From NCBI GenBank assembly GCA_963723745.1, contig CAVRRZ010000005.1:868001-932000 (forward strand): a stretch of DNA of 64,000 nt. The letters run 5' to 3'. The position numbers were made by a program, and so were the translations under genes. This DNA comes from CAVRRZ01 sp963723745. Lineage in GTDB: Bacteria; Actinomycetota; Actinomycetes; Mycobacteriales; Geodermatophilaceae. How positions within the stretch are numbered: position 1 is the first letter of the stretch; every line of letters begins with the position of its first letter. This document shows, piece by piece, positions 17,770 to 27,380 of the stretch. The notes beneath the pieces were generated by a model. The model did no database searches. It was not told the DNA's origin and saw only the letters and a list, made by a program, of their open reading frames with translations.

Positions 17770-19410
17770 ATGACTTCCCCCGGCTCCACCCCCTCCGGCT
17801 CCACCCCCTCCGGCTCCGACCGACCCCGCCGCCGTCGCGGCAGCCGCGGTCGCGGCACCGGCACCGGTGCCCCCCGCCCCGAGGCCACCGCCGTGCGCAC
17901 CCCCACCCCGGTGAGCGCACCCGTCGTCCCGACCGGCGACATCCCGACCGTCCTTCCCACCGACACCACCTTCGACGCGCTCGGCGTTCCCGCTCCGCTG
18001 GCCGAGGTGCTGGCCGGCAGCGGCATCACCGCGCCGTTCCCGATCCAGGTCGCCACGCTGCCCGACAGCCTGTCCGGCCGGGACGTGCTCGGCCGCGGCC
18101 GCACGGGTTCGGGCAAGACGCTCGCATTCACGTTGCCCCTGGTCGCCCGCCTGGCCACCAGCGACAGCCGCCGGCAGGCCCGCCGTCCGCGCGGCCTCGT
18201 GCTGGTGCCGACCCGCGAGCTGGCCAACCAGGTCGCCGCCGTCGTCGACCCGCTCGCCCGCGCGCTGGGCCTGAGCAGCACGACGATCTTCGGCGGCGTC
18301 GGCCAGAACCCGCAGGTGCAGGCCCTGGCCCGCGGCGTCGACATCGTCATCGCCTGCCCGGGCCGGCTCGAGGACCTCATCGGCCAGGGGCACTGCGACC
18401 TCGGCGCGGTCGAGATCACCGTGCTCGACGAGGCCGACCACATGGCCGACCTCGGCTTCCTGCCCGGCGTCAAGCGGCTGATGGACCGCACGCCGAAGAC
18501 CGGCCAGCGGCTGCTCTTCTCGGCCACCTTGGACAACGGCGTCGACGTCCTGGTCCGCCGCTACCTGACCACCCCGGTCACCCACTCGGTCGACCCGGCC
18601 GTCGCGCCGGTGTCCACGATGACCCACCACGTGCTGCACGTGTCCAGCGGCGACAAGGCCGCCGTCGTGCGCGAACTGGCCGGCGGCCTGGGCCGCAGCG
18701 TGCTGTTCACCCGCACCAAGCACCAGGCCAAGAAGCTCGCGCGCCAGCTCACCGCCGCCGGCGTGCCCGCCGTCGACCTGCACGGCAACCTCAGCCAGAA
18801 CGCCCGCGAGCGCAACCTGGAGGCGTTCAGCTCCGGCACCACCCGGGTGCTGTGCGCGACCGACATCGCCGCCCGCGGCATCCACGTGGACGACGTCGCG
18901 CTGGTCGTGCACGTCGACCCGCCGGCCGAGCACAAGGCCTACCTGCACCGCTCCGGCCGCACCGCGCGCGCCGGCGCCGGCGGCACGGTCATCACCGTGG
19001 TCACGCCCGACCAGACCGGTGAGGTGCGCACGCTCGCCCGCCAGGCCGGCATCACGCCGATCGTCACGCCGGTCCAGCCGGGCGCCCCGCTGCTCGAGGA
19101 GCTCACCGGGCCGGCGGCACCGCACGTCGAGCCGGCGCCCGCCCCCGCCCCCCAGCAGCAGGGCGGCGGCGGCCGGGGCTCCGGACGCCGTCGCGGAAGC
19201 TCGGGCGCCGGGTCCGCGAAGGGGTCGGCCACGGGCAACTCGGGCAGGAGCGGCTCGGCCACGGGCAACTCGGGCAGGAGCGGCTCGGCCACCGGCGGCT
19301 CGTCGTCCGGTCGCCCGTCGGGGCCGGCCCGCACCCGGGCCGAGCTGGCCGCCCGTGCCGGCTCGCACACCGCGGCCTCGTTCTCGTCGGGCCGGCGCCG
19401 CGGTCGCTGA
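17770..19410 (+). CDS. DEAD-box RNA helicase
   Basis: A 546-residue helicase. The Q-motif region is TTFDALGVPAPLAEVLAGSG..PFPIQ, motif I is GRTGSGKT, Ia PTREL, II VLDEADHM, III SAT, and motif VI is HRSGRTARAG. The N-terminus is a low-complexity tract with three imperfect STPSG repeats and then a basic RGG-like patch. The C-terminal 100 residues are Gly/Ser/Arg-rich and include an exact 10-residue tandem repeat (GSATGNSGRS twice). Start ATG 17770 is chosen because residues further upstream are poorly helicase-like; there is no strong ribosome site. Likely role is RNA unwinding in ribosome assembly or decay, possibly cold-related. Confidence 0.9.
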   Translation: MTSPGSTPSGSTPSGSDRPRRRRGSRGRGTGTGAPRPEATAVRTPTPVSAPVVPTGDIPTVLPTDTTFDALGVPAPLAEVLAGSGITAPFPIQVATLPDSLSGRDVLGRGRTGSGKTLAFTLPLVARLATSDSRRQARRPRGLVLVPTRELANQVAAVVDPLARALGLSSTTIFGGVGQNPQVQALARGVDIVIACPGRLEDLIGQGHCDLGAVEITVLDEADHMADLGFLPGVKRLMDRTPKTGQRLLFSATLDNGVDVLVRRYLTTPVTHSVDPAVAPVSTMTHHVLHVSSGDKAAVVRELAGGLGRSVLFTRTKHQAKKLARQLTAAGVPAVDLHGNLSQNARERNLEAFSSGTTRVLCATDIAARGIHVDDVALVVHVDPPAEHKAYLHRSGRTARAGAGGTVITVVTPDQTGEVRTLARQAGITPIVTPVQPGAPLLEELTGPAAPHVEPAPAPAPQQQGGGGRGSGRRRGSSGAGSAKGSATGNSGRSGSATGNSGRSGSATGGSSSGRPSGPARTRAELAARAGSHTAASFSSGRRRGR

Positions 19411-19490
19411 CAGCCACGGTTGACCTCGCGGTCGGTGGGCACAGGAGCGGTCGTCAACCGGTCAGCCACCGACTCCGACGAGGTGCTCCC

Positions 19491-20003
19491 ATGGGTCTGC
19501 CCATCACGCTGTCCGAGATCGCGCCGCGGATCTCCGCCGGTGCCTTCATCCTCAACAGCGGTCTGTCCAAGCGCGGCGCCGATGCGGAGGCCGCGGCCGG
19601 GATGCACGGCTTCGCGGCGGGCACGTACCCGTTCCTGAAGTCCGTGCCCCCGCAGCAGTTCGTGCAGGGACTGGCCACGGCCGAGATCGTCCTCGGCGCG
19701 GCCCTGCTGACCCCGTTCGTCCCCACGGTCGTGGCGGGCGCGGCGCTCACCGCCTTCTCGGGGGGCCTGCTGGGCCTGTACCTGAAGACTCCCGGCATGC
19801 GGAAGGAAGGCAGCCTCGCGCCGACGGAGCAGGGGCTCAGCCTGGCCAAGGACAGCTGGCTGGTGGGCATCGGCCTCGGCCTGTTCACCCACGGACTGGT
19901 CGAGCGCAAGCCGCGGGTGACGGTCAAGAAGGCCGCGAAGCAGGCGAACAGGCGAGCTCGGCTGGCCGCGGCGGAGGCCCGTCGCGCGGCCCGGAAGAAG
20001 TAG
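19491..20003 (+). CDS. DoxX-like small membrane protein
   Basis: A 170-residue protein with four hydrophobic stretches (SEIAPRISAGAFILNSGL, LATAEIVLGAALLTPFV, TVVAGAALTAFSGGLLGLY, DSWLVGIGLGLFTHGL) and a very basic tail (KKAAKQANRRARLAAAEARRAARKK). The spacing of spans and the 'RI..GxxFI..G' opening are DoxX-like. ATG 19491 has GAGG 7-10 bases before it. It stands alone between the helicase and the cupredoxin gene. Function is unknown. Confidence 0.6.
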   Translation: MGLPITLSEIAPRISAGAFILNSGLSKRGADAEAAAGMHGFAAGTYPFLKSVPPQQFVQGLATAEIVLGAALLTPFVPTVVAGAALTAFSGGLLGLYLKTPGMRKEGSLAPTEQGLSLAKDSWLVGIGLGLFTHGLVERKPRVTVKKAAKQANRRARLAAAEARRAARKK

Positions 20004-20227
20004 GCGGTCAGTCCCCCGCACGGCGGTGCTCAGCGGGGGTCATCGTCGCCGCCGTCCCGCGCCGATCACCAGGACGCGGTTCCGACGTCAGCCGACCCGC
20101 GCACGCCGACGTGCTCGACACCGTCGTCCGTCGGTGCGTCGACCGGGTGACCCGCGGGCAGGACTGAACCGGACGGGGCCGGTGCCCGTGAGGATCGGTG
20201 ACGGCGAACGTCCCTCGAGGAGGCACC

Positions 20228-20722
20228 GTGCCCGGCTCATCGCGCGTCCACCGGTCCCCGGCCACGCGGCGCGTCGTCGCCCTGGCGGCCGCCTGCCTCC
20301 TGGCGCTGACCGCGTGCGGCGGGGACGACGACGGAAGCGACGGCGCCGACGACGCCGCGCCCGCCACGTCGAGTTCCCCGGCCCCCACGACCGCCTCGGA
20401 GCCGAGCGAGCCAGCGGCTCCCCCCACGGAGACGGGCTCGGCGCCGCTCTCGCTGGTCGCGACCGAGGTCGAGTTCGCGATCGAACTCCCGAGCACCGAC
20501 CTGGAGGCGGGTGTCTACGAGATCGAGGTCGTCAACGACGGCACCTTCCCGCACGACCTGTCCGTCGAACGGGACGGCGCGGCCGTCGCGGCCACCGAGA
20601 TGATCGAGCCCGGGGAGTCGGCGACCCTCAGCGTGCCGCTCGATCCCGGGGAGTACGTCTTCTACTGCTCCGTCGGCGACCACCGGGCGAGGGGCATGGA
20701 GGTCACGGTCACGGTCACCTGA
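20228..20722 (+). CDS. Secreted cupredoxin-domain lipoprotein
   Basis: A 164-residue protein. It has a signal peptide with lipobox LLALTAC, then an acidic and Ser/Thr/Pro linker of about 60 residues, and a compact C-terminal cupredoxin domain. The type 1 copper ligands are visible: His in FPHDLSVE, then Cys, His and Met in YCSVGDHRARGM (spacing C-x4-H-x4-M). The start is GTG 20228, with GGAGG 6 bases upstream. It likely binds one copper outside the membrane and moves electrons or buffers copper. Its last 8 bases overlap the convergent GH26-like gene. Confidence 0.82.
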   Translation: MPGSSRVHRSPATRRVVALAAACLLALTACGGDDDGSDGADDAAPATSSSPAPTTASEPSEPAAPPTETGSAPLSLVATEVEFAIELPSTDLEAGVYEIEVVNDGTFPHDLSVERDGAAVAATEMIEPGESATLSVPLDPGEYVFYCSVGDHRARGMEVTVTVT

Positions 20723-21887
20723 ACGGGCGGGCCCCGTCGCAGCCGGGGACGTCCGCCGCCCACCGCGCCCAGTCCGGGACGTCGCTGCGGAACGCGTCGG
20801 CGAGATCGTCGGCGGCCAGAACGCGCCAGTCCACGGCGGGCAGGGTCTCGTCGGCCGGGAGCTCCCGCTCCACCCAGGTGATCATCGCCAGGCGCGGGAA
20901 CCGCTCCGCGAGCGCGGGAGCGAAGACCTGCCGCCACCACGCCTGCTTGACCGCCAGCTCGCCGTCGCCACGCCCCCCGGGCGCCCACAGCGCCCCGGTC
21001 TCGGGGATGGCCACCGGCTTGCCGTACCCCTCGCCGTAGACGGCGTAGAAGTCGGGCAGCGCGCGGTCGTCGCCACCCGGACCCACGTACTCCCCGGTCA
21101 GCTGCGCGACGAACTTGCCCGGCTCGGGCACCTCGTTGTCGCCCCACGGCCACCGCTCCCCCCAGTGGAACAGCGAGAGGCCGACCCAGTCCACGACGTC
21201 GGCACCCGGCCAGTACGGGGCGTAGGGATCGTCCGCGCGCGTGACCCGGCCGTCCCCGTCGACGTCGAGCACGGCGGCGTCGGCCGGCCGCGGATCCGGG
21301 GTGAAGGGGTAACCCCCGCCGTACGCGGGAGCCCACATCGTGGCCGAGCCGGCCGCGTGCGCGTCGACCGCGGCAGCCAGTCGCCGGAAGGCGGCCACGT
21401 ACTCGGTGGGCTGCTGCCCCCACGGGTACCAGTGGCCGTTCATCTCCGGCCCGAAGCGGACGACCACGGGGACCCCGCGGCGGTTGTAGGCGCCCAACCG
21501 CAGCGCCAGGTCCGTCGCGACCTCGTCGTCGACCTCCGCCAGGCCCTGCCTCGGCTCCAGCGTCAGCAACAGCAGGCCGCCCATCTCGGCCAGCTGGTCG
21601 ACCACATCGTCGACGGCCGCCTCGTCGGCCGGGCTCGACGGCACGGGGGTGAAGACGCCCGCGACGGCCGGGCGCTGCCTCAGCGCCGACGCGTAGTCCC
21701 GGAGCGCACCCGGAGCCCAGTCCAGGTGCGCGCCCACGAGCACGCCGTCCGGAGGGACCAGGTCGGTGGCCGGCGCCGGTGTGCACGACGGGGGGACGTC
21801 GGCGGCCTCGGGCGGTCCGTTCGCCACCCCGCACCCACCCAGGAGCAGGGCGACGACGGTCAGGGCGGGAACTCGAAGGGAACGCAC
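20715..21887 (-). CDS. GH26-like glycoside hydrolase lipoprotein
   Basis: A 390-residue secreted lipoprotein (signal peptide from GTG 21887, lipobox LLLGGC). The catalytic-domain segment VRFGPEMNGHWYPWG matches the acid/base region of GH26 beta-mannanases, where family members usually show HEMNG; here the residue before the Glu is Pro. The later 'KPVAIPETGALWAPGG' is a good candidate for the nucleophile Glu. A short 'DVDGDGRVTRADD' insert looks like a single dockerin/EF-type calcium loop. Function as a mannanase is inferred; the altered first motif and lack of carbohydrate-binding modules leave room for another beta-glycan. Confidence 0.65.
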   Translation of the reverse strand: MRSLRVPALTVVALLLGGCGVANGPPEAADVPPSCTPAPATDLVPPDGVLVGAHLDWAPGALRDYASALRQRPAVAGVFTPVPSSPADEAAVDDVVDQLAEMGGLLLLTLEPRQGLAEVDDEVATDLALRLGAYNRRGVPVVVRFGPEMNGHWYPWGQQPTEYVAAFRRLAAAVDAHAAGSATMWAPAYGGGYPFTPDPRPADAAVLDVDGDGRVTRADDPYAPYWPGADVVDWVGLSLFHWGERWPWGDNEVPEPGKFVAQLTGEYVGPGGDDRALPDFYAVYGEGYGKPVAIPETGALWAPGGRGDGELAVKQAWWRQVFAPALAERFPRLAMITWVERELPADETLPAVDWRVLAADDLADAFRSDVPDWARWAADVPGCDGARPFR

Positions 21888-22005
21888 GGAGGTGGTCCTG
21901 CCCCGCCGGCGACCGGCCGATGGGCCGGGACCGGTCGACCTCACCACGATGGGGGAGGCCGCTGGAGGTCTCGGGCCGTCGCGGACGCCTGGTGACCGGG
22001 CCGAC

Positions 22006-23178
22006 TCAGCGGACGCCGAGCAGGTGTTCCATGGCCAGCTGGTCGAGACGCTCGAAGTGCATGCCACGCCGCGCCATCGCGTCGGGGTCGTGGGCTTCCG
22101 CACGCAGGTCGGCGAGCGTCTCCCCCTCGGCGAGCGTCGGGACGGCGAGCTGCTCGACCCGGGCGGCGGCCAGCGCCTCGGCGACCTCGGGGTCGGCCCG
22201 GAACGCCCGCGCCTTCTCCCGCAGGATCAGGTAGTTGCGCATGCACGCCCGCGCGGTCTCCCACACGCCGTCCATGTCCTCGGTGCGCGGCGGCTTGTAG
22301 TCGAAGTGCACGTAGCCGTCGTAGCCGGGGCCGACCCCGGCGCCCTCGAGGACGTCGACGGTCCAGAACGCGCCGCGCAGGTTGCCCGCGCCGAAGCGCA
22401 GGTCCTGGTCGAACCGCGGGCCGTGCTGCCCGTTGAGGTCGATGTGGAACAGCTTGCCGTGCCAGATGGCCTGGGCGATGCCGTGGGCATAGTTGAGACC
22501 GGCCATCTCCTCGTGCCCGACCTCGGGGTTCAGCCCGACCCGCGTGGGCTCGTCGAGGTCGTTGATGAACGCGATGGCGTGGCCGATCGTGGGCAGCAGG
22601 ATGTCGCCGCGCGGCTCGTTCGGCTTGGGCTCGAGAGCGAACCGGATGTCGTAGCCCTGGTCGCGCACGTAGGCGCAGAGCAGGTCCATCGACTCCTTGT
22701 AGCGGTCGAGCGCCGCGTGCACGTCCTTGCTGCCGCCGGACTCTGCGCCCTCCCGGCCGCCCCACAGCACGTAGGTCGCAGCACCCAGCTCGGCGGCGAG
22801 GTCGAGGTTGCGCAGCACCTTGGCCAGGGCGTACCGGCGGACGTCGCGGTCGTTGGCGGTCAGCCCGCCGTCCTTGAACACCGGGTGGCCGAAGAGATTG
22901 GTGGTGGCCATCTCGACGCCGAGGCCGGTCTCGGCCAGCGCCTCGGTGAAGCGGGCCAGCTCCTTGTCGCGGGTGGCGTCGTCGGTGGCCGCCCCTTCGA
23001 CGAAGAGGTCGTCGTCGTGGAAGGTGACCGCCGCGGCACCGAGCTCGGCGAGCTTGTGCACGGCCTCGACCGGGTCCAGCCGGGGCCGGACGGCGCCGCC
23101 GAAGACGTCGACGCCCTGCCAGCCGACGGTCCACAGCCCGAAGCTGAACCTGTCGTCGGGTGTCGGGGTGAGGTTCAT
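22006..23178 (-). CDS. xylA: Xylose isomerase
   Basis: A 390-residue enzyme of the actinomycete class that converts D-xylose to D-xylulose (and glucose to fructose). The catalytic His region VTFHDDDL, the metal-site motifs WGGREG and LEPKPNEPR, and NPEVGHE are intact. Length equals that of Streptomyces/Actinoplanes isomerases. ATG 23178 overlaps the Gfo/Idh stop as ATGA, which fixes the start. Expected to be repressed by the ROK protein two genes upstream. Confidence 0.95.
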   Translation of the reverse strand: MNLTPTPDDRFSFGLWTVGWQGVDVFGGAVRPRLDPVEAVHKLAELGAAAVTFHDDDLFVEGAATDDATRDKELARFTEALAETGLGVEMATTNLFGHPVFKDGGLTANDRDVRRYALAKVLRNLDLAAELGAATYVLWGGREGAESGGSKDVHAALDRYKESMDLLCAYVRDQGYDIRFALEPKPNEPRGDILLPTIGHAIAFINDLDEPTRVGLNPEVGHEEMAGLNYAHGIAQAIWHGKLFHIDLNGQHGPRFDQDLRFGAGNLRGAFWTVDVLEGAGVGPGYDGYVHFDYKPPRTEDMDGVWETARACMRNYLILREKARAFRADPEVAEALAAARVEQLAVPTLAEGETLADLRAEAHDPDAMARRGMHFERLDQLAMEHLLGVR

Positions 23179-24344
23179 GCCGGGATCTCCGTCCATGAGG
23201 AGCGGTCGGCGGAGCTGCGCTCCACCGCGTCGAGCACACGCTGCACCTGCAGGCCGTCGGCAAAGGACGGGCTTGGGTCCTCGTCCTTCGCGATCGCGGT
23301 CAGCAGGTCGACGACCTGGTGGGTGAAACCGTGCTCATAGCCGAGCCCGTGGCCGGGCGGCCACCAGGCGGCGACGTAGGGGTGGTCGGGCTCGGTGACG
23401 ACGATGCGCCGGAAGCCCTGGACGGCGGCAGGCTCGCTGCCGTCGAGGACGTGCAGGACGTTCATGTCCTCGAAGTCGAAGGCCAGGCTGCCGGCCGAGC
23501 CGTTGATCTCGATGCGGATGGCGTTCTTGCGGCCGAGCGCGAACCGGGTGGCCTCGAAGACGCCGAGCGCGCCGCCCTCGAAGCGGGCCAGGAAGGCGGC
23601 CGCGTCGTCCACGGTGACCCGGCCGGTGCCCTCGCCGGCCGAGCCGGACAGCCCTCCCCCGGCGGCGGCCAGCGGCCGCTCCGTCACGAAGGTCTCGAGC
23701 ATCCCGCTGACGCCGGTCAGCCGCTGCCCGGTGATGAACTGGGTGAGGTCGACGATGTGCGCGCCGATGTCGCCCAGCGCTCCGGAGCCGGCCTTGTCCT
23801 TCTCCAGCCGCCACGACATCGGCGCCTGAGGGTCGGCGATCCAGTCCTGCAGGTACTGGGCGCGGACGTGCCGGATCTCCCCGAGGCGGCCCTCGGCGAC
23901 CACCTGGCGGGCCAGCCCGATGGCCGGCACCCGGCGGTAGGTGAAGCCGACCATCGAACGCACGCCGTTCGCGGCGGCGCGGGCGGCGGCCTCGGCCATC
24001 GCCTCGGCCTCGGCGACGGTGTTGGCCAGCGGCTTCTCGCAGAGCACGTGCTTGCCGGCCTCGAGCGCGGCGATCGCGATCTCGGCGTGCGTGTCGCCGG
24101 GCGTGCAGACGTCGACGAGGCCGACGTCGTCGCGCTCGATCACCCGGCGCCAGTCGGTCTCGGTGTCCGACCAGCCCAGGCGGACGGCGGCCTCGGAGAC
24201 CTTCGTGGCGTCGCGGCCGGCCAGCACGGTCAGGTCCGGCCGCAGCGGCAGGTCGAAGAAGTGGGGGGCGGTGCGCCACGCCTGCGAGTGGGCGGCGCCC
24301 ATGAACGCGTAGCCGATCAGGCCGATGCCGATGCTCGGGGTCAT
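23175..24344 (-). CDS. Gfo/Idh/MocA family NAD(P)-dependent oxidoreductase
   Basis: A 389-residue two-domain dehydrogenase. The Rossmann start is 'IGLIGYAFMGAAHSQAW', followed by VDVCTPGDTHAEIAIAAL and the family EKP motif (HVLCEKPLANT). The C-terminal domain has 'GDIGAHIVDLTQFITG', carrying the usual catalytic His-containing helix. Placement between the ROK regulator and xylA suggests a sugar or inositol-like substrate linked to pentose use. The exact substrate cannot be assigned. Confidence 0.88.
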   Translation of the reverse strand: MTPSIGIGLIGYAFMGAAHSQAWRTAPHFFDLPLRPDLTVLAGRDATKVSEAAVRLGWSDTETDWRRVIERDDVGLVDVCTPGDTHAEIAIAALEAGKHVLCEKPLANTVAEAEAMAEAAARAAANGVRSMVGFTYRRVPAIGLARQVVAEGRLGEIRHVRAQYLQDWIADPQAPMSWRLEKDKAGSGALGDIGAHIVDLTQFITGQRLTGVSGMLETFVTERPLAAAGGGLSGSAGEGTGRVTVDDAAAFLARFEGGALGVFEATRFALGRKNAIRIEINGSAGSLAFDFEDMNVLHVLDGSEPAAVQGFRRIVVTEPDHPYVAAWWPPGHGLGYEHGFTHQVVDLLTAIAKDEDPSPSFADGLQVQRVLDAVERSSADRSSWTEIPA

Positions 24345-24426
24345 CTACTCCCCCTGGGTGGCGGAGCGGAAGGGACGGGGCGCCATGCCCGGTCGAGGCG
24401 ACGTCGTCGCGGGGGCGCCGTGCCGG

Positions 24427-25744
24427 TCACGAGACGCCTTCGAGGGGGACGGCGGACGGGGCCGCGGGCACGGCCGCGGAGCCGAACCGGGTGGGATCGG
24501 CGAAGACCGCCTCGAGGGCGACGTGCGCCCCGCCCCGGACGGCGGCGGTGAAGCCGAGGGTGGACAGCACGACGCGGGCCCCGGCGACGTCGGGGCCGAA
24601 GACCCGGTCGCGCAGCTCGGCCTGCAGCGGCTCCATCAGCCACTCGCCGACGACGGCGAAGAAGCCGCCGAGAACGAGGACGCGAGGGTTGAAGACGTTG
24701 ATCAGGATGGACGCGCCGACGCCGAGCTGGGTGCCGACGGCGTGCAGCGCGTGCAGCGTCCGCTCGTCGCCGGCCTCGGCGCGCCGACGGATCTCGGCCA
24801 GGCGGGTCTCGAGGTCGCGGGAAGGGTCGTGCACCGGGTCGTCGCCGTCGGCGGCCATGCGCAGCAGCGCGGCCAGGCCGACGACGGTCTCCCAGCAGCC
24901 GCGGCGGCCGCAGCCGCAGACGCGGTCGGGGCTGCCCAGCGACATGTGCCCGACCTCGCCCGACAGGCCGCTGGCCCCGCGCAGGAGCTCGCCGGCCACG
25001 ATCACACCGCCACCGACGCCGACCTCACCGGTCAGGTACACCAGGTCGGAGGTGCCCGCCTCGGCGCCCATGGCCCACTCGGCCAGCGCCGAGAGGTTCG
25101 CGTCGTTCTCCACCCGGATCGGCAGCGCGGGCTCCGCCAGGCGTGCCCTCAGCTCGGCCTCGAGGGGGACGTCCCGCCACCCGAGGTTGGGCGCCAGGGC
25201 GGCCACGCCCTCGGCGCCGTGGACCAGGCCCGGGACGGCCACGGTGACCCCGGCCGGGGTCGAGCCGTAGGTGGCGACCGCGGCCAGCGCCTCGGTGACC
25301 AGGCCGGCGACCGCGTCGAGCGTGCGGGCCACACCGAGGTGCGCCACGTCGAGGGCGAGCCGGTGCTCGTGCACCACGTCGCCGCGGAGGTCGAGCACCA
25401 GGACGGCGGTGTAGTCGACGTTCAGCTCCACGCCGATGCCGCAGGCGCCACGGCCGGCGACCTCGACGATGACGCCCGGCCGGCCGACCGCGCCCGCCCG
25501 GTCGACGACACCGTCGGTGACCAGGCCGCGCGCGATGAGCTCGGCGACCAGGCTCGAGACCGTGGCCTTGTTGAGGCCGGTGTCCTGGGCGATCCGGGCA
25601 CGGGAGCGCGGACCGGCCGTCGCGCAGGTGCCGGAGCACCAGCCCCAGGTTGCTGCGCCGGACGGTGGCCTGGTCGGCGGGGCGGTGCGAGGTGGCGCGG
25701 GACGTGTGCGGGCGGGAGGCATCGCCTGCGAACCGTTCGACCAT
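24427..25744 (-). CDS. ROK-family transcriptional repressor (XylR-like), one frameshift
   Basis: About 439 residues once a one-base shift near 25605 is bridged. The N-terminal winged helix (RRSNLGLVLRHLRDG joined to ARIAQDTGLNKATVSSLVAEL) is followed by a ROK kinase-like domain with IRVENDANLSALAEW, GVGGGVIVAGEL, the zinc motif CGCGRRGCWE and LVLGGFF. ATG 25744 has GGGGAGG 7 bases before it. It is divergent from xylB and upstream of Gfo/Idh-xylA. By analogy with XylR it should bind the intergenic region and release on xylose; this is inferred. Confidence 0.88.
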
Positions 25745-25934
25745 GGCGCACCTCCCCGGACCTCGTCATCGGCGTCGGATTAGTCGGGTGGCAAAACAAA
25801 CTATCGAGTCGAGCCTCCGGGATCAACCGCCGCGAGCGCGCGCGTTACCGGACCGCCACCCACCGGCCGCGGCCTTGCCGCCCACCGTCGGCCTCAATAA
25901 GTTGCACTCCCCGACAAAATTGCAGGAGGTCGCG
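25745..25934. promoter_or_regulatory. Divergent xyl control region
   Basis: In an otherwise GC-rich 190-base gap, two AT-rich islands stand out: 25777-25806 (contains GGCAAAACAAACTATCG) and 25893-25923 (AATAAGTTG, 9-10 bases, then GACAAAATTG). The A/T-tract half sites facing each other (AAGTTG with CAAAATT, and AAACAAACT) are the kind of sequence bound by XylR-type ROK proteins. A ribosome site AGGAGGT for xylB ends at 25930. No clear -35/-10 pair could be fixed. Confidence 0.45.
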
Positions 25935-27380
25935 GTGCCGTTGGTCGCCGGCGTCGACAGCTCCACCCAGGCCTGCAAGGTCGTCGTCCGGGACGCCGAC
26001 GTCCGGCCGCCTCGTCCGGGCGGGCCGCGCCCCCCATCCCCCGGGCACCGAGGTGGCGCCGCAGGACTGGGCGCGGGCCTTCGACGTCGCGGCGGCGGCG
26101 GCCGGGGGCCTCGACGACGTCGCCGCGCTGGCCGTCGGCGGCCAGCAGCACGGGATGGTCTGCCTCGACGAGGGCGGCGACGTCGTCCGCGACGCCCTGC
26201 TGTGGAACGACGTCCGCTCCGCCGGCAGCGGCTGAGCGACCTGATCCGCGAGCTCGGCGACGGCGACGCCGCTGCGGGCCGCCGCGCCTGGGCCGACGCG
26301 GTCGGCCTGGTACCGGTGGCCTAGCTTCACCGCGACCAAGCTGCGCTGGCTGGCCGACGCCGAACCGCAGTCACGCCGACCGCACGGCCGCCGTCTGCCT
26401 GCCCCACGACTGGCTGACCTGGCGGCTGTCCGCCGAGCCGGCGACCTGGCGACCCTGGTCACCGACCGCGGCGACGCCAGCGGCACCGCCTACTGGTCGG
26501 CGCGCACCGGCGAGTACCGCCTGGACCTGCTGGAGCTGGCCATGCGCGGACGGCGCCCGCACGTCCCGCGGGTCGCCGGCACCGGCCGAGGCAGGTCGGC
26601 GTCCTGGCCGGGTCGTCGACCGTCCTCGGGCCCGGGCACCGGCGACAACGCGGCGGCCGCCCTCGCCCTGGCCGCCGCGGCCGGGCGACGTCGATCGTCT
26701 CGATCGGCACGTCCGGGGTCGTCTCGGCGGTCGTCGGCCACGCGCCGTGGCCGACGTGACCGGCACCGTCGCCGGGTTCGCCGACGCCACCGGCCACCAC
26801 CTGCCGCTCGTCGCCACGCTCAACGCCGCCCGGGTGCTCGACGCCGCGGCCACCCTGCTCGGCGTCGACCACGCGGAGCTGTCCGACGCTCGCGCTCGTC
26901 CGCACCGTCCGGTGCCGACGGGACTGGTGCTGGTGCCCTACCTGGAGGGCGAGCGCACGCCCGAACCTGCCCGCGCGCGACCGGCGTCGGTGCACGGCCT
27001 GACGCTGCGCACCTCCACTGCCGCGCACTGGGCGCGCGCCGCGGTCGAGGGCCTGCTGTGCGGGCTCGCCGACGGCATCGAGGCCGTCGTCGCGCAGGGC
27101 GTCGCGGTCGAGCGGGTGCTGCTCGTCGGCGGCGCGGCGCGGTCGCCGGCGGTGCAGCAGCTCGCGCCGGGCGATCTTCGGCCGGCCGGTCGCTGGTACC
27201 GCCGCCGGGCGAGTACGTGGCCGACGGCGCGGCCCGCCAGGCCGCGTGGGTGCTGTCCGGCGAGCCGGCGCCCCGCCGGACGTGGGACGCAGCCCGGCCT
27301 GCAGACCGTTCGAGTCGGCGGCCACGCCGTCCGTCCGCGAGCGCTACGCCGAGGTCCGCGGCCGCACCGACGGCCAGTGA
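25935..27380 (+). pseudogene. xylB: Xylulokinase, frame broken repeatedly
   Basis: FGGY-kinase blocks appear in correct order over three frames: VPLVAGVDSSTQACKVVVRD, ALAVGGQQHGMVCLDE, ALLWNDVRS, SFTATKLRWLAD, LPHDWLTWRLS, DRGDASGTAYWS, VPYLEGERTP and the ATP-site end region LLVGGAARSPAVQQL. It phosphorylates D-xylulose after XylA. The start GTG 25935 has a perfect AGGAGGT before it. At least eight frame changes occur (about 26005, 26230, 26320, 26370, 26440, 26590, 26880 and beyond 27160). The gene lies in a patch where several genes are broken in the same way, so error is more likely than loss. Confidence 0.8.

Noticed and set aside
16023..18536. Minus-strand frame of about 837 residues across the GMC, NUDIX and helicase genes
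   Set aside because: Spans three recognisable plus-strand genes and has no coherent domain.
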